From UBA3305 sp002373555 (GTDB taxonomy: Bacteria > Bacillota > Clostridia > Lachnospirales > Lachnospiraceae): 64,000 bases of DNA. Positions 27,047-35,785 of this stretch are shown here, one piece after another. The position numbers and the translations under genes were made by a program. Where the stretch lies: the NCBI GenBank assembly GCA_946612455.1, contig CAMOER010000013.1:1-64000 (forward strand), written 5' to 3'. The number at the start of each line of letters is the position of its first letter. The first letter of the stretch is position 1. A model generated the notes under the pieces. The model saw nothing but the letters and a program-made list of their open reading frames with translations, was not told where the DNA came from and did no database searches.

Positions 27047-27910
27047 TCAGTGCGCCGCCAGCATCCGCATCAGTTCCTGTGCCGGCCTGCCAAGCCCGTT
27101 CCGGCAGGCGTACATCCGGATTTCCAGCGGTATGGCAGGTGAGAACGGCACTGCCGCCAGGTGCGGCTGACGAAAGAGCATATAGTTCCGGTAAGGAACG
27201 ATTCCGATACCTCCCCCTGAGACGATCCTTGAGAAGATCGTCTCCAGACGGGAGGTGTTGATTTCTTCCGGAGAGAGATCATTTTCGAGGAAGATCTTCT
27301 GGCAGAGTTTATAGATGGCGGTGTATGGTTTCATCAGGAGAAGCGATTCGGTGCGCAGATCCCGGAGGCTGATATGCTCGGCTGCGCTGAGGGGATGGGA
27401 TTCCCGCATGACCGCGACCAGCTCGTCTCTTGCGATGATGACGGAATCCAGGGCTTCAAATTCCGGAGAGAACGGTCTGGAGATGATCAGGTCATAGCGG
27501 CCGGCCCGGAAGTCTTCGACAAGCGCAGCTTCCTCGACATCATTCAGTTCAACCTTGATCTCAGGATGCGCAGTCGTGAAAGCCGCGATCTTTTCACTGA
27601 GATGATACTGGCCGAGCAGCGGGAGGGTGCCGATGCGGATGGATCTGTCCGTCTTGAATCGCGTCAGGTGAGAGAGGGCGATCTGATGCTGCATCAGGAT
27701 CAGCTGCACATCGCCGGCGAAGATCACGCCGGCTTCCGTGAGCGCTGCGCTGCGCCTGCTGCGGTCGATCAGCGATACGCCTAGCTCTTCCTCCAGTTTT
27801 TTCAGCTGTTTGGAGAGAGAGGACTGGGAGATGTGCAGGGCGTCGGCGGCCTTCAGGAAGGTGTCGTGTTCGGTGATCGCCTGAAAGCAGGCAAGCTGTT
27901 CAATGGTCAT
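27047..27910 (-). CDS. LysR-family transcriptional regulator
   Basis: A 287-residue LysR-type regulator: winged helix with TFLKAADALHISQSSLSKQL near residues 17-36, then a periplasmic-binding-protein-like effector domain. The start MTIEQLACF follows GGAGAAAG; a longer frame upstream is not expected for the family. It is divergent from the UbiD operon, the usual arrangement for a regulator of that operon, with an aromatic acid as a possible inducer (inference). Confidence 0.85.
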   Translation of the reverse strand: MTIEQLACFQAITEHDTFLKAADALHISQSSLSKQLKKLEEELGVSLIDRSRRSAALTEAGVIFAGDVQLILMQHQIALSHLTRFKTDRSIRIGTLPLLGQYHLSEKIAAFTTAHPEIKVELNDVEEAALVEDFRAGRYDLIISRPFSPEFEALDSVIIARDELVAVMRESHPLSAAEHISLRDLRTESLLLMKPYTAIYKLCQKIFLENDLSPEEINTSRLETIFSRIVSGGGIGIVPYRNYMLFRQPHLAAVPFSPAIPLEIRMYACRNGLGRPAQELMRMLAAH

Positions 27911-28508
27911 TTCGCTTTCTCCTTTACGGAAGTCTTTCGGGAGCTCTCTGCCGCGGACGGATCGTATCCCGGCGACTGTTTCCTGCAAAAAAGAGAAATA
28001 CTGGTGAAAGATTCCAATATGGAAACTATTGTAATGCAATCGGAATTGATTGGCAAGAGGTAAGCTGATAGGATGAGAGTGAACAGACCGGACGCAGATG
28101 TCTGATGAAGATCGGTGCATGATATCAGGTTTACTAAATGATTAAGGCCTGATGTTCAAGTGGATCTGAAATGGTTTCAGATGCAGGTGAGCGTTTCTGT
28201 GCACAAGAACCAGCTTCATTTTCGTTTATGGTCCGGATGCGTGCATGAATAACAGGATTCTTATATATTATGGTCCGGCAGTTGGACCATAAAGAGAAGA
28301 GAGGAAGCATATTCTGCACGAAATGGGCAGATTTGCATTGGAAAATCGTACATTGCTTTTCAATTGCAGACCATAAATCCGGTGTGGTATTTGCTTTGTG
28401 CACGGAAAGAGGCCATAAAATAAGGAGTAAAGGAATCGGTGCACGGAGGAAGACAGGAAATCCGGCAATCAGGCAAGAATCATTATTAATCCATCAGGAG
28501 GGATAATC
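27911..28508. promoter_or_regulatory. Divergent control region between lysR and ubiD genes
   Basis: This ~600-base stretch has no convincing gene. It contains a perfect inverted repeat TATGGTCC (28269-28276), 7-base gap, GGACCATA (28284-28291). A single half copy TATGGTCCG occurs at 28227-28235 and a related GACCATAAA near 28369. Spacing and dyad fit a LysR-type site. No clear promoter pair was fixed by eye. Confidence 0.5.
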
Positions 28509-29981
28509 ATGGGTAAAGTAAGCGATCTCAGAAGTGCGCTGGCACTGCTTTCGGAAGTACCGGGCCAGTTGATCGAAACAGATGTGGAAGTCGATCCCGC
28601 AGCGGAGCTGTCCGGTGTCTACAGGCATATCGGTGCCGGTGGGACCTGTGAGCGTCCGACAAAGGAAGGCCCTGCCATGATCTTCAACAATGTCAAGGGA
28701 CACCCCGGCGCAAGAGTTGCAATCGGCGTGCTGGCGAGCCGCAAGCGTGTCGGCATGCTGCTGGACTGCGATCCGAAGGAACTCGGAAAGAAAATGTGGG
28801 CTTCCGTAGATAATCCGATTCCGCCGGTGCTGACAGAGGAACCGGCACCCTGCCAGGAAGTCGTCTACCGTGCGGACGAGCCGGACTTCGATCTTTACAA
28901 GCTTGTTCCGGCACCGACAAATACCCCGGATGATGCCGGCCCGTATATCACGCTCGGGATGGTCTATGCGACGCATCCGGATACCGGCGTCAATGATATT
29001 ACGATCCATCGTATGTGCATCCAGGGCAAGGATGAACTCTCGATCTTCTTTACGCCAGGTGCGAGACATATCGGCGCGATGGCCGAGCGCGCGGAGCAGC
29101 TCGGACAGAAACTCCCTGTATCGATCTCGATCGGTGTGGATCCGGCCATTGAGATCGGCGCCTGCTTCGAGCCGCCGACGACGCCCATGGGATATGATGA
29201 GCTGGCGGTTGCGGGAGCGCTCCGCGGCGAACCCGTGAAGCTCGTGAAATGCCTGACGGTCGATCAGAAGGCGATTGCCAATGCGGAATATGTCATTGAA
29301 GGCGAAGTGATCCCCGGCGTGCGCCTGCAGGAGGACCAGAACAGCCATACCGGGTTTGCGATGCCCGAGTTTCCCGGCTATACCGGCCCGGCGAGCAGCG
29401 AATGCTGGAAGATCAAGGTGAAGGCTGTGACCACCAGAAAAAATCCGATCATGCAGACCTGCATTGGACCTTCTGAAGAGCATGTATCCATGGCCGGTAT
29501 TCCGACCGAAGCCAGCATTTACGGACTGGTGGAGAAAGCGATGCCCGGCCGGCTGCAGAATGTTTACTGCGCTTCTCCCGGCGGCGGAAAATTCATGGCA
29601 GTGCTGCAGTTCAAAAAAGGCGTGGCAAGTGATGAAGGCAGACAGCGCCAGGCCGCGCTGCTGGCATTCTCTTCCTTCAGCGAGCTGAAGACCGTTTTCC
29701 TGGTGGATGAAGATGTGGACTGTTTCGATATGAACGATGTGCTGTGGGCAATGAATACAAGATTCCAGGGCGATGTGGATATCATTACGATCCCCGGCGT
29801 GCGCACCCATCCGCTGGATCCGTCGAATGATCCGCTGTATTCGCCGAGCATCCGGGATCACGGCATTTCCTGCAAGACGATCTTTGACTGTACGGTACCG
29901 TACGCGCTGAAGGACCGCTTCCACAGAGCCAGATTCATGGATGTGGATCCGAAGCACTGGGTGCCGGATTTTGAGGACTGA
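28509..29981 (+). CDS. UbiD-family decarboxylase (hydroxyarylic acid type)
   Basis: A 490-residue prenyl-FMN-dependent (de)carboxylase. The length and the operon with UbiX and an LpdD-like protein match LpdC/VdcC/ShdC-type enzymes, which decarboxylate gallate, protocatechuate, vanillate or 4-hydroxybenzoate. Parts that look typical are GMVYATHPDTGVNDITIHRM (cofactor region near residue 157) and the E-x6-ED-type region around EGEVIPGVRLQEDQN near 262-276, with the catalytic acids. The substrate cannot be told. An AGGAGG site precedes the ATG, and the regulator gene is divergent. Confidence 0.85.
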   Translation: MGKVSDLRSALALLSEVPGQLIETDVEVDPAAELSGVYRHIGAGGTCERPTKEGPAMIFNNVKGHPGARVAIGVLASRKRVGMLLDCDPKELGKKMWASVDNPIPPVLTEEPAPCQEVVYRADEPDFDLYKLVPAPTNTPDDAGPYITLGMVYATHPDTGVNDITIHRMCIQGKDELSIFFTPGARHIGAMAERAEQLGQKLPVSISIGVDPAIEIGACFEPPTTPMGYDELAVAGALRGEPVKLVKCLTVDQKAIANAEYVIEGEVIPGVRLQEDQNSHTGFAMPEFPGYTGPASSECWKIKVKAVTTRKNPIMQTCIGPSEEHVSMAGIPTEASIYGLVEKAMPGRLQNVYCASPGGGKFMAVLQFKKGVASDEGRQRQAALLAFSSFSELKTVFLVDEDVDCFDMNDVLWAMNTRFQGDVDIITIPGVRTHPLDPSNDPLYSPSIRDHGISCKTIFDCTVPYALKDRFHRARFMDVDPKHWVPDFED

Positions 29982-29982
29982 T

Positions 29983-30564
29983 ATGAACAGAAAAAGACTC
30001 ATCGTAGGGGCTTCCGGCGCGTCCGGAACCCCGCTTTTGATCGAGGTGCTGAAATCGATCCGGGAGGATCCGACCTGGGAGTCCACGCTGATCATGACGG
30101 ACGGCGCAAAGCTGACGGCTTCTTATGAAACAGATCTGACGCTGCAGGAAATCTATGCGCTGGCGGATCATGTTCTTGAACCGGAAGCGATCGACGCCGG
30201 TCCGGCAAGCGGTTCCTACCGGACAGCCGGCATGCTCGTTGTGCCCTGCAGCATGAAAACAGCCGCAGGTATTCATTCCGGCTACGCGGACAATCTGCTG
30301 CTTCGCGCCGCGGATGTCACACTGAAGGAAGGCCGGCCGCTCGTATTGTGTGCCAGAGAATCGCCGCTTTCCGCGATTCATCTCCGCAATCTTTATGAGC
30401 TCGCCATGATTCCCGGCGTGCGCATCATTCCGCCTATGCTGACCTATTATCATGATCCGAAAAGTATCGAAGAGATGGCCGCGCATACAGCGGCGAAGCT
30501 GCTGGAGCCTTTCGGGATCGAGAAACGCGGATACCGCAGATGGCAGGAGGTGCGCGATGCGTGA
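29983..30564 (+). CDS. ubiX: UbiX-type flavin prenyltransferase
   Basis: A 193-residue enzyme that joins dimethylallyl phosphate to FMN to make the prenylated cofactor of UbiD. The N-terminal LIVGASGASGTPLLIEVL and the later VVPCSMKTAAGIHSGYADNL and LCARESPLSAIHLRNL are family hallmarks. The ATG follows the ubiD stop by one base (TGATATG), so the genes are coupled. A longer upstream frame would overlap ubiD and is unlikely. Confidence 0.9.
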   Translation: MNRKRLIVGASGASGTPLLIEVLKSIREDPTWESTLIMTDGAKLTASYETDLTLQEIYALADHVLEPEAIDAGPASGSYRTAGMLVVPCSMKTAAGIHSGYADNLLLRAADVTLKEGRPLVLCARESPLSAIHLRNLYELAMIPGVRIIPPMLTYYHDPKSIEEMAAHTAAKLLEPFGIEKRGYRRWQEVRDA

Positions 30565-30973
30565 AGCAGTGCACGATCCGGGCCGTGAAGAACGGCGGTT
30601 TTTGAGAGAACCGGAAGCCGAGGGATGCCCTGAAGTGATCAGGCTTGCATTATCTTTTGCCGAGGCTGTGGTCACGATCACCCCTGTCGGGGAGGATCTC
30701 CATATCCTCTTTTCCGGCGGCGACAGGCCGCACATCGGCTGCACGGTGATAGCTGTCCCCAGAGCATCCCTGACCGGAGACGGCAGCATCAGTGTGACAT
30801 CCTCTGTCATGAACCTGACCGGACATAAGGATGAAGCGGTCTGCCGGATGCTCGCAGAAGAATGGTGCCGGAAGACCGGCAGAGTGACGGTCTGCACGGG
30901 CGGATTTCATGTGGACGGCATCACTGCGGAGCAGATCGGGGAGCTGATGAAAAAGATCGAGGAGATCGTCTGA
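30557..30973 (+). CDS. LpdD-like prenylated-flavin chaperone subunit
   Basis: A 138-residue protein that overlaps the end of ubiX by 8 bases. The parts HIGCTVIAVPRASL, SSVMNLTGHKDEAV and the ending TGGFHVDGITAEQIGELMKK resemble the small third protein (LpdD, VdcD, ShdD) of hydroxyarylic acid decarboxylase operons. Those proteins help maturation of the UbiD partner. Together the three genes form a complete BCD-type operon. No transporter for an aromatic acid is adjacent. Confidence 0.7.
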   Translation: MREAVHDPGREERRFLREPEAEGCPEVIRLALSFAEAVVTITPVGEDLHILFSGGDRPHIGCTVIAVPRASLTGDGSISVTSSVMNLTGHKDEAVCRMLAEEWCRKTGRVTVCTGGFHVDGITAEQIGELMKKIEEIV

Positions 30974-31527
30974 AACAGAAGCTTCATCGAACGAATCGTT
31001 TTATGGAACAGAAGGTAGGGACACTGCATTTTAGGAGAGCGCAATCCTGTTTTTCTCTCACCCATACTGTTTCCGATCGCGGAGCAGAATACATTTAAAA
31101 ATATTTGCGAAAATCAGCCGGATAAATGAAGACGATACCCCAAAGATAATCGTTGAAGCGGGATATGCATGACGATTTGGGCGGCTGAAATTAAGAATCA
31201 TACGACGATACCCTTTTGAAGGACGGTTAATGGTGACGGACTTTGGAAAAAGGGTATCGTCTTTTCTTATATGATGATATTCGCCCAAATCACTGCCGGG
31301 CGGCTTCGAAGATGCGGAAGATCGGGGTATCATCTGTATAAATCCTTATCAAAAAACCCAAACGTCCGGAAAATGGCAGGAGAAAAGCAGTGCACCGGTG
31401 AATTTCGGGAAATAATCATGCGTACAGGACGGAAGTGCAGAACGGAATCTTGAAAATCGGATATTCTGCGGACGTTTTCTGTGTTATAATTCTACTATCA
31501 ATACGCTTACGGGAAAGGATCCGTATC
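30974..31527. other. Intergenic stretch holding a nested repeat element before larA
   Basis: No gene is supported in this ~550-base gap. The only structure is the GACGATACCC element at 31131-31334. A TATAAT near 31484 with TGTGT before it may be an extended -10 promoter of the racemase gene. Confidence 0.4.
31131..31334. repeat. GACGATACCC repeat element, copy B (nested inverted repeats)
   Basis: Outer arms GACGATACCCC (31131-31141) and GGGGTATCATC (31324-31334) face each other with one mismatch. Inside, GACGATACCCTTTT (31204) and AAAAAGGGTATCGTC (ending 31261) form a second hairpin. All four units match copy A at 15539-15671. No coding capacity is seen. It resembles a small non-autonomous repeat or a set of operator sites. 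Confidence 0.55.
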
Positions 31528-32775
31528 ATGATCACAGAACTGGGAATCGGAACAAGAACACAGAAGGTGGAAATACCGGATCAGAACCTGCAGGAGATCC
31601 TGCTGCCGAATCAGGTGGAGATCGGTTTACGAGGGGAAGAGGAAGTAAGAAGAGCGCTGCGGGAGCCGGTCGGTACACCGCGCCTGCGCGATCTGGCAAA
31701 GCCCGGACAGAAGATTGCGATCGTGACAAGCGACATCACGCGTCCCTGCCCCAGCTATGTCATGCTGCCGCCGCTGCTTTCGGAACTGTCGGCTGCCGGC
31801 GTCGCTGACAAGGACATAACCATCGTCATTGCGCTCGGAAGCCACCGGAAACAGACGGAAGAAGAGAAGAAAAGGCTGGTCGGGGAAGCGGTTTACGAGA
31901 GGATCGCTGTCGTGGACAGCAATGCATGCGGATATGTGCACATGGGCGAGACGGCGATCGGTACGCCGATCGACATTTCCACGCCTGTGGCGGAAGCGGA
32001 TTTTAAAATCTGCCTCGGCAATATCGAGTATCATTATTTTGCCGGCTATTCCGGCGGAGCGAAGGCGATCATGCCCGGCGTCTCCACCAGAGACGCGATC
32101 CAGGCGAACCATTCCATGATGGTCAGGGACGAAGCCTGTGCCGGCCGGATCGCGGGGAATCCGATCCGCGAAGATATCGAGGCCGCAGCGGATATCGTCG
32201 GCGTGGATTTCATCCTGAATGTCGTTCTGGATGAGCACAAGAAGATCGTGAAGGCTGTTGCCGGTGATCTGACGAAGGCGCACAGAGAAGGCGTGAAATT
32301 CCTGGACAGTCTGTACCAGAAAAAGATCGCAAAGGAAGCCGACATCGTGATCGCTTCGCAGGGCGGCGCGCCGAAGGACCTGAATCTGTACCAGACGCAG
32401 AAGGCGCTGAATAATGCGAAGGCGGCGGTCCGGCAGGGCGGCGTGATCATTCTGGTCGGTTCCTGTAAGGAAGGCCTTGGGGAAGGCTGCTTTGAGGAAT
32501 GGATGTTAAAGGCGGAAGAACCGGAAGATCTGATCCGATGGATCCGGCAGGAGTTCAAGCTTGGCGGTCACAAAGCTGCCGCGATCGCGCTGACGATGCA
32601 GAAAGCGGATATTTATCTGGTGAGCGATATGGAACCGGATTTCGTGCGGAGCATTTTCATGACACCTTTTGAAACGGTGCAGGATGCATTCGACGCCGCA
32701 ATGAAGAAAATGGGAGAGGATGCATCGGTGATCGTGATGCCGTACGGCGGCTCCACGCTGCCGGTGACGGAATAA
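31528..32775 (+). CDS. LarA-family nickel-pincer racemase/epimerase
   Basis: A 415-residue homologue of lactate racemase LarA. Visible elements are VTSDITRPCPSYV near residue 71, GSHRKQT near 108 with the first catalytic-type His, NIEYHYFAGYSGGAKAIMPG near 170 with His and the Lys that would carry the nickel-pincer nucleotide, and NHSMM near 195. LarA relatives act on various 2-hydroxy acids, so lactate is only one possibility. The cofactor genes larB, larC and larE are not in the window. AAAGGAT precedes the ATG at 31528. Confidence 0.83.
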   Translation: MITELGIGTRTQKVEIPDQNLQEILLPNQVEIGLRGEEEVRRALREPVGTPRLRDLAKPGQKIAIVTSDITRPCPSYVMLPPLLSELSAAGVADKDITIVIALGSHRKQTEEEKKRLVGEAVYERIAVVDSNACGYVHMGETAIGTPIDISTPVAEADFKICLGNIEYHYFAGYSGGAKAIMPGVSTRDAIQANHSMMVRDEACAGRIAGNPIREDIEAAADIVGVDFILNVVLDEHKKIVKAVAGDLTKAHREGVKFLDSLYQKKIAKEADIVIASQGGAPKDLNLYQTQKALNNAKAAVRQGGVIILVGSCKEGLGEGCFEEWMLKAEEPEDLIRWIRQEFKLGGHKAAAIALTMQKADIYLVSDMEPDFVRSIFMTPFETVQDAFDAAMKKMGEDASVIVMPYGGSTLPVTE

Positions 32776-32845
32776 GCAGAACGGTTCCCTGGGAACATGA
32801 GAGATAATCAGGCTTGCAGCCGATAAGGGAAAGGAAGGAAAGAAA

Positions 32846-33466
32846 ATGGGATTCACAGACATTGATGTTGCAGCATTTACGGAAGCACTCGCATCGCCCG
32901 CACCGGTACCCGGGGGCGGCGGCACCAGCGCTCTGATCGGCGCGCTCGGCATCGCGCTCGGCGATATGGTCGGAGAACTGACGACGGGAAAGAAAAAATA
33001 TGCGGATGTGGAGGAGGATATCCAGGCGCTGATGGCGAAGGCGCAGATGATCCGCAAGCAGTTCCTGCTGCTGATCGACGGAGACGCGGAAGCATTTGAG
33101 CCGCTGGCGAAGGCTTACGGAATTCCGAAAGACGATCCGGACAGAGACCGGATCATGGAAGGTGCGCTGGATGTTGCCTGTGCAGTCCCGATGGATATCA
33201 TGCGGACATGCTGCGAGGCCCTGGATGTGGTGGAAGAGTTCGCCGCGAAGGGCTCAAAGCTCGCGATCTCCGATGCCGGCTGCGGCGCTGTCGCGCTGAA
33301 ATCCGCTCTGCAGGCCGCTTCGCTCAATGTTTTCATCAATACAAAAGCGATGAAGGACCGGGCAAAAGCCGAAGCGCTCGAGAAGGAAGCGGAAGAGATG
33401 CTTTCCGTATATACCAGAAAGGCGGATGAAATCTATGCCGTCGTGATAGGAAGGATAAGGGGATAA
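32846..33466 (+). CDS. fchA: Cyclodeaminase/cyclohydrolase family protein (FchA-like)
   Basis: A 206-residue, mostly helical protein of the formiminotransferase-cyclodeaminase family. The N-terminal glycine-rich loop SPAPVPGGGGTSALIGALG (residues 15-33) is the folate-binding signature. FchA in clostridia acts as methenyl-tetrahydrofolate cyclohydrolase; other members are formimino-tetrahydrofolate cyclodeaminases. Its stop overlaps the folD start by one base (TAATG), so both proteins are made together in one-carbon metabolism. Confidence 0.85.
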   Translation: MGFTDIDVAAFTEALASPAPVPGGGGTSALIGALGIALGDMVGELTTGKKKYADVEEDIQALMAKAQMIRKQFLLLIDGDAEAFEPLAKAYGIPKDDPDRDRIMEGALDVACAVPMDIMRTCCEALDVVEEFAAKGSKLAISDAGCGAVALKSALQAASLNVFINTKAMKDRAKAEALEKEAEEMLSVYTRKADEIYAVVIGRIRG

Positions 33467-34356
33467 TGGCGAAGATCCTTACGGGCAAAGAAGTTGCGGA
33501 AGCGCTGAATGCGAGGAAGGCGGCCGATGTGGAACGGCTGAAGCTGCGGGGCATCATTCCGACGCTGTGCATCTTTCGCGTGGGGAACCGGACAGATGAT
33601 ATTTCCTATGAGAGAGGCGCGATGAAGCGTGCCGAAAAAGTAGGTGTTGCGGTGAAGCAGGTCATTCTGCCCGAAGATGTCAGCGAAGATCTTTTCGAAG
33701 AAGAACTGAAGAAAGTGAATGAAGATCCGCGGATCCATGGGATCCTGCTGTTCCGGCCGCTGCCCGCGCATCTGGACGGAGAGAAGGCAAGGCGCATGCT
33801 GAATCCCGCGAAGGATATCGACGGGAGCACGGATATTTCCCAGGCAGGCGTTTTCACCGGCTCGGAGAGCGGCTTTCCGCCGTGCACGGCCGAGGCAGTC
33901 ATGGAAATGCTGCAGTTTTACGGTATCGATCCGGCAGGCAAAAGAGCGGTCGTGATCGGGCGGTCGCTGGTTATCGGCCGGCCGGCGGCAATGATGCTGA
34001 TGCAGAAAAATGCGACCGTTACGGTATGTCATACGCGCACGCCGGATCCGGCGGCGATCGCAAGGGAAGCGGATATCCTGGTCACGGCGACCGGACAGCT
34101 GCGTTCGGTGACGCCGGAATTCACGAATCCCGATCAGGTGATCATCGATGTCGGGATCGCGTGGGATGAAGAGAAAGGCAGGATCGCGGGCGATGCGGAT
34201 TTCGATGCGGTGGAGCCCGTGACCGGCGCGATCAGCCCTGTGCCCGGCGGCGTCGGCGCGGTGACGACGAGTGTGCTGATCGGGCATGTGGTGGATGCGG
34301 CGGCGAAGCTGTCGCACTATCATACAGAGCAGTTCGCGGTATTTGATGAGGAATAA
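33466..34356 (+). CDS. folD: FolD homologue lacking the usual catalytic Lys of the cyclohydrolase
   Basis: A 296-residue methylene-tetrahydrofolate dehydrogenase family protein with the NAD(P)-binding GRSLVIGRPAAMML near residue 165 and the end GGVGAVTTSVLIGHVV. FolD enzymes normally have Tyr-x3-Lys and a Gln in GIL(V)Q. Here Tyr48 is followed at +4 by Ala52, and the Gln position reads Phe96 (GILLFRPLP). Asp119 in DIDG is kept. Loss of the Lys abolishes cyclohydrolase activity in studied enzymes, so this protein may be a dehydrogenase only, with the coupled FchA doing the other step. The alignment was done by eye. Confidence 0.85.
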   Translation: MAKILTGKEVAEALNARKAADVERLKLRGIIPTLCIFRVGNRTDDISYERGAMKRAEKVGVAVKQVILPEDVSEDLFEEELKKVNEDPRIHGILLFRPLPAHLDGEKARRMLNPAKDIDGSTDISQAGVFTGSESGFPPCTAEAVMEMLQFYGIDPAGKRAVVIGRSLVIGRPAAMMLMQKNATVTVCHTRTPDPAAIAREADILVTATGQLRSVTPEFTNPDQVIIDVGIAWDEEKGRIAGDADFDAVEPVTGAISPVPGGVGAVTTSVLIGHVVDAAAKLSHYHTEQFAVFDEE

Positions 34357-34379
34357 CCCGCGGTGCCTGTCCCCATGGG

Positions 34380-35783
34380 TTATCCGGCATCTTCCGCCAG
34401 CGGCAGGCGGAAGATGAATTCCGTCCCGACGCCTTCGGTACTGATGACATCAATATTTTCATTATGTGCCGTAATGATTTCCTTTACGATGGAGAGGCCC
34501 AGTCCGGTGCCTCTCTTATCTTTTCCTCTCGAAGCATCGCTCTTGAAGAATCTCGTCCAGATCTGCCGGATATCATCCTTCGGAATCCCGATGCCGGTAT
34601 CCTTCACGGAGATGAACGCCTTGTACCCGACTTCGCTGACCGAGATCGTGATATCGGAATTGTCATTCGAGAACTTGATCGCATTGTCCACCAGATTATA
34701 GACGACCTGCTGGATCTTTCCGATATCGGCGTGCACATAGACAGACGCATCGGAGAGCACCAGCTCGAAGGAGATGCCGCGCTGCGAACATTTCCGCTCA
34801 AATGTCGCGCAGACGTCCTTGATCAGTTTGCAGATATCGAAATCGGAGTACTCCAGATGCATGTTTCTCCGGTCGAGCGAGTTCAGCGAAAGCATGCTCT
34901 GCGTCAGATTCTCCAGACGTTCCGTCTCGTGAATGACGACGCGGATGTATTTTTCCTGATCCTCCGGCTCAATAATACCGTCCGAAATGGCCGTCAGATA
35001 TCCCTTGATCGATGTCAGCGGCGAGCGGAAATCATGGGAAACATTCGCGATGAATTTTCGCTGGTATTCCTCTGCCGCATCCAGTTCCGAAGCCATGGAT
35101 TCCAGCGTATTCGCCAGATAGCCCATCTCATCATTCTGCACGATGCCGATCTTGTGCTTGAAATTTCCCTCCGCATATTCATTTGCGGCAGCGGTGATCT
35201 TCCTAAGCGGCCGCATGACGAAGACGTGGATCATGATCAGCAGCAGAAAAGAGAGAAGGAAAATGATGCCGGCCGTGATATACAGCGGGATCAGCATTCT
35301 GTCGCTGATGGAGGAGACCGATGCCAGCGAGGTATGCAGAATGACATACCCATACGTTTCGAAATTCGCCGTCACCGGCGCGATCACGCTCAGCATTTCC
35401 TGGCTGAAGGTATCGTAGAAGGTCCCGGTAACGTAGAATCTGTCGATTTCCGCCGGATCGAACTGCGTAATGACCGCATCTGTATGCTTGTCGGAAGAGT
35501 CGAAGGAGATCACGCCTTCGGGATTGATGAACCACACTCTCGTGTTTCCGTAGGAATCCAATCCCAGCATCTGATTCCGGAAATCGACCGGCAGCCAGCC
35601 GTCCTTATACAGACTGCTGTAATCCGATGCGATCTTCCGCGCCTGATTGTACAGCCGGTTCGCTGTCCGGTTCAGGTTGATGGAGTACGAAAGGCGCGAG
35701 GAAAAAAGCGCAACCACGCAGAAGGACAGAAGCGCGAAGATCACATAGCCGGTGATGAATCTGACATACAGGGAACGTTTCAT
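34380..35783 (-). CDS. Sensor histidine kinase with HAMP domain
   Basis: A 467-residue kinase: membrane segments near residues 9-30 and 165-190, an extracellular sensor domain between them, HAMP near 190-245, the His of ANVSHDFRSPLTSI near 257, and an ATPase domain with NLVDNAIKFSNDN and GTGLGLSIVKEI. Its start lies 2 bases after the end of the response regulator gene. It is the last gene of a mutS2-regulator-kinase operon and converges with folD. Confidence 0.9.
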   Translation of the reverse strand: MKRSLYVRFITGYVIFALLSFCVVALFSSRLSYSINLNRTANRLYNQARKIASDYSSLYKDGWLPVDFRNQMLGLDSYGNTRVWFINPEGVISFDSSDKHTDAVITQFDPAEIDRFYVTGTFYDTFSQEMLSVIAPVTANFETYGYVILHTSLASVSSISDRMLIPLYITAGIIFLLSFLLLIMIHVFVMRPLRKITAAANEYAEGNFKHKIGIVQNDEMGYLANTLESMASELDAAEEYQRKFIANVSHDFRSPLTSIKGYLTAISDGIIEPEDQEKYIRVVIHETERLENLTQSMLSLNSLDRRNMHLEYSDFDICKLIKDVCATFERKCSQRGISFELVLSDASVYVHADIGKIQQVVYNLVDNAIKFSNDNSDITISVSEVGYKAFISVKDTGIGIPKDDIRQIWTRFFKSDASRGKDKRGTGLGLSIVKEIITAHNENIDVISTEGVGTEFIFRLPLAEDAG

Positions 35784-35785
35784 CC

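Noticed and set aside
28494..30095. 533-codon minus-strand frame opposite the UbiD gene
   Set aside because: The plus strand encodes a full UbiD protein with a ribosome binding site; the minus frame has no start context and His/Arg-rich shadow composition.
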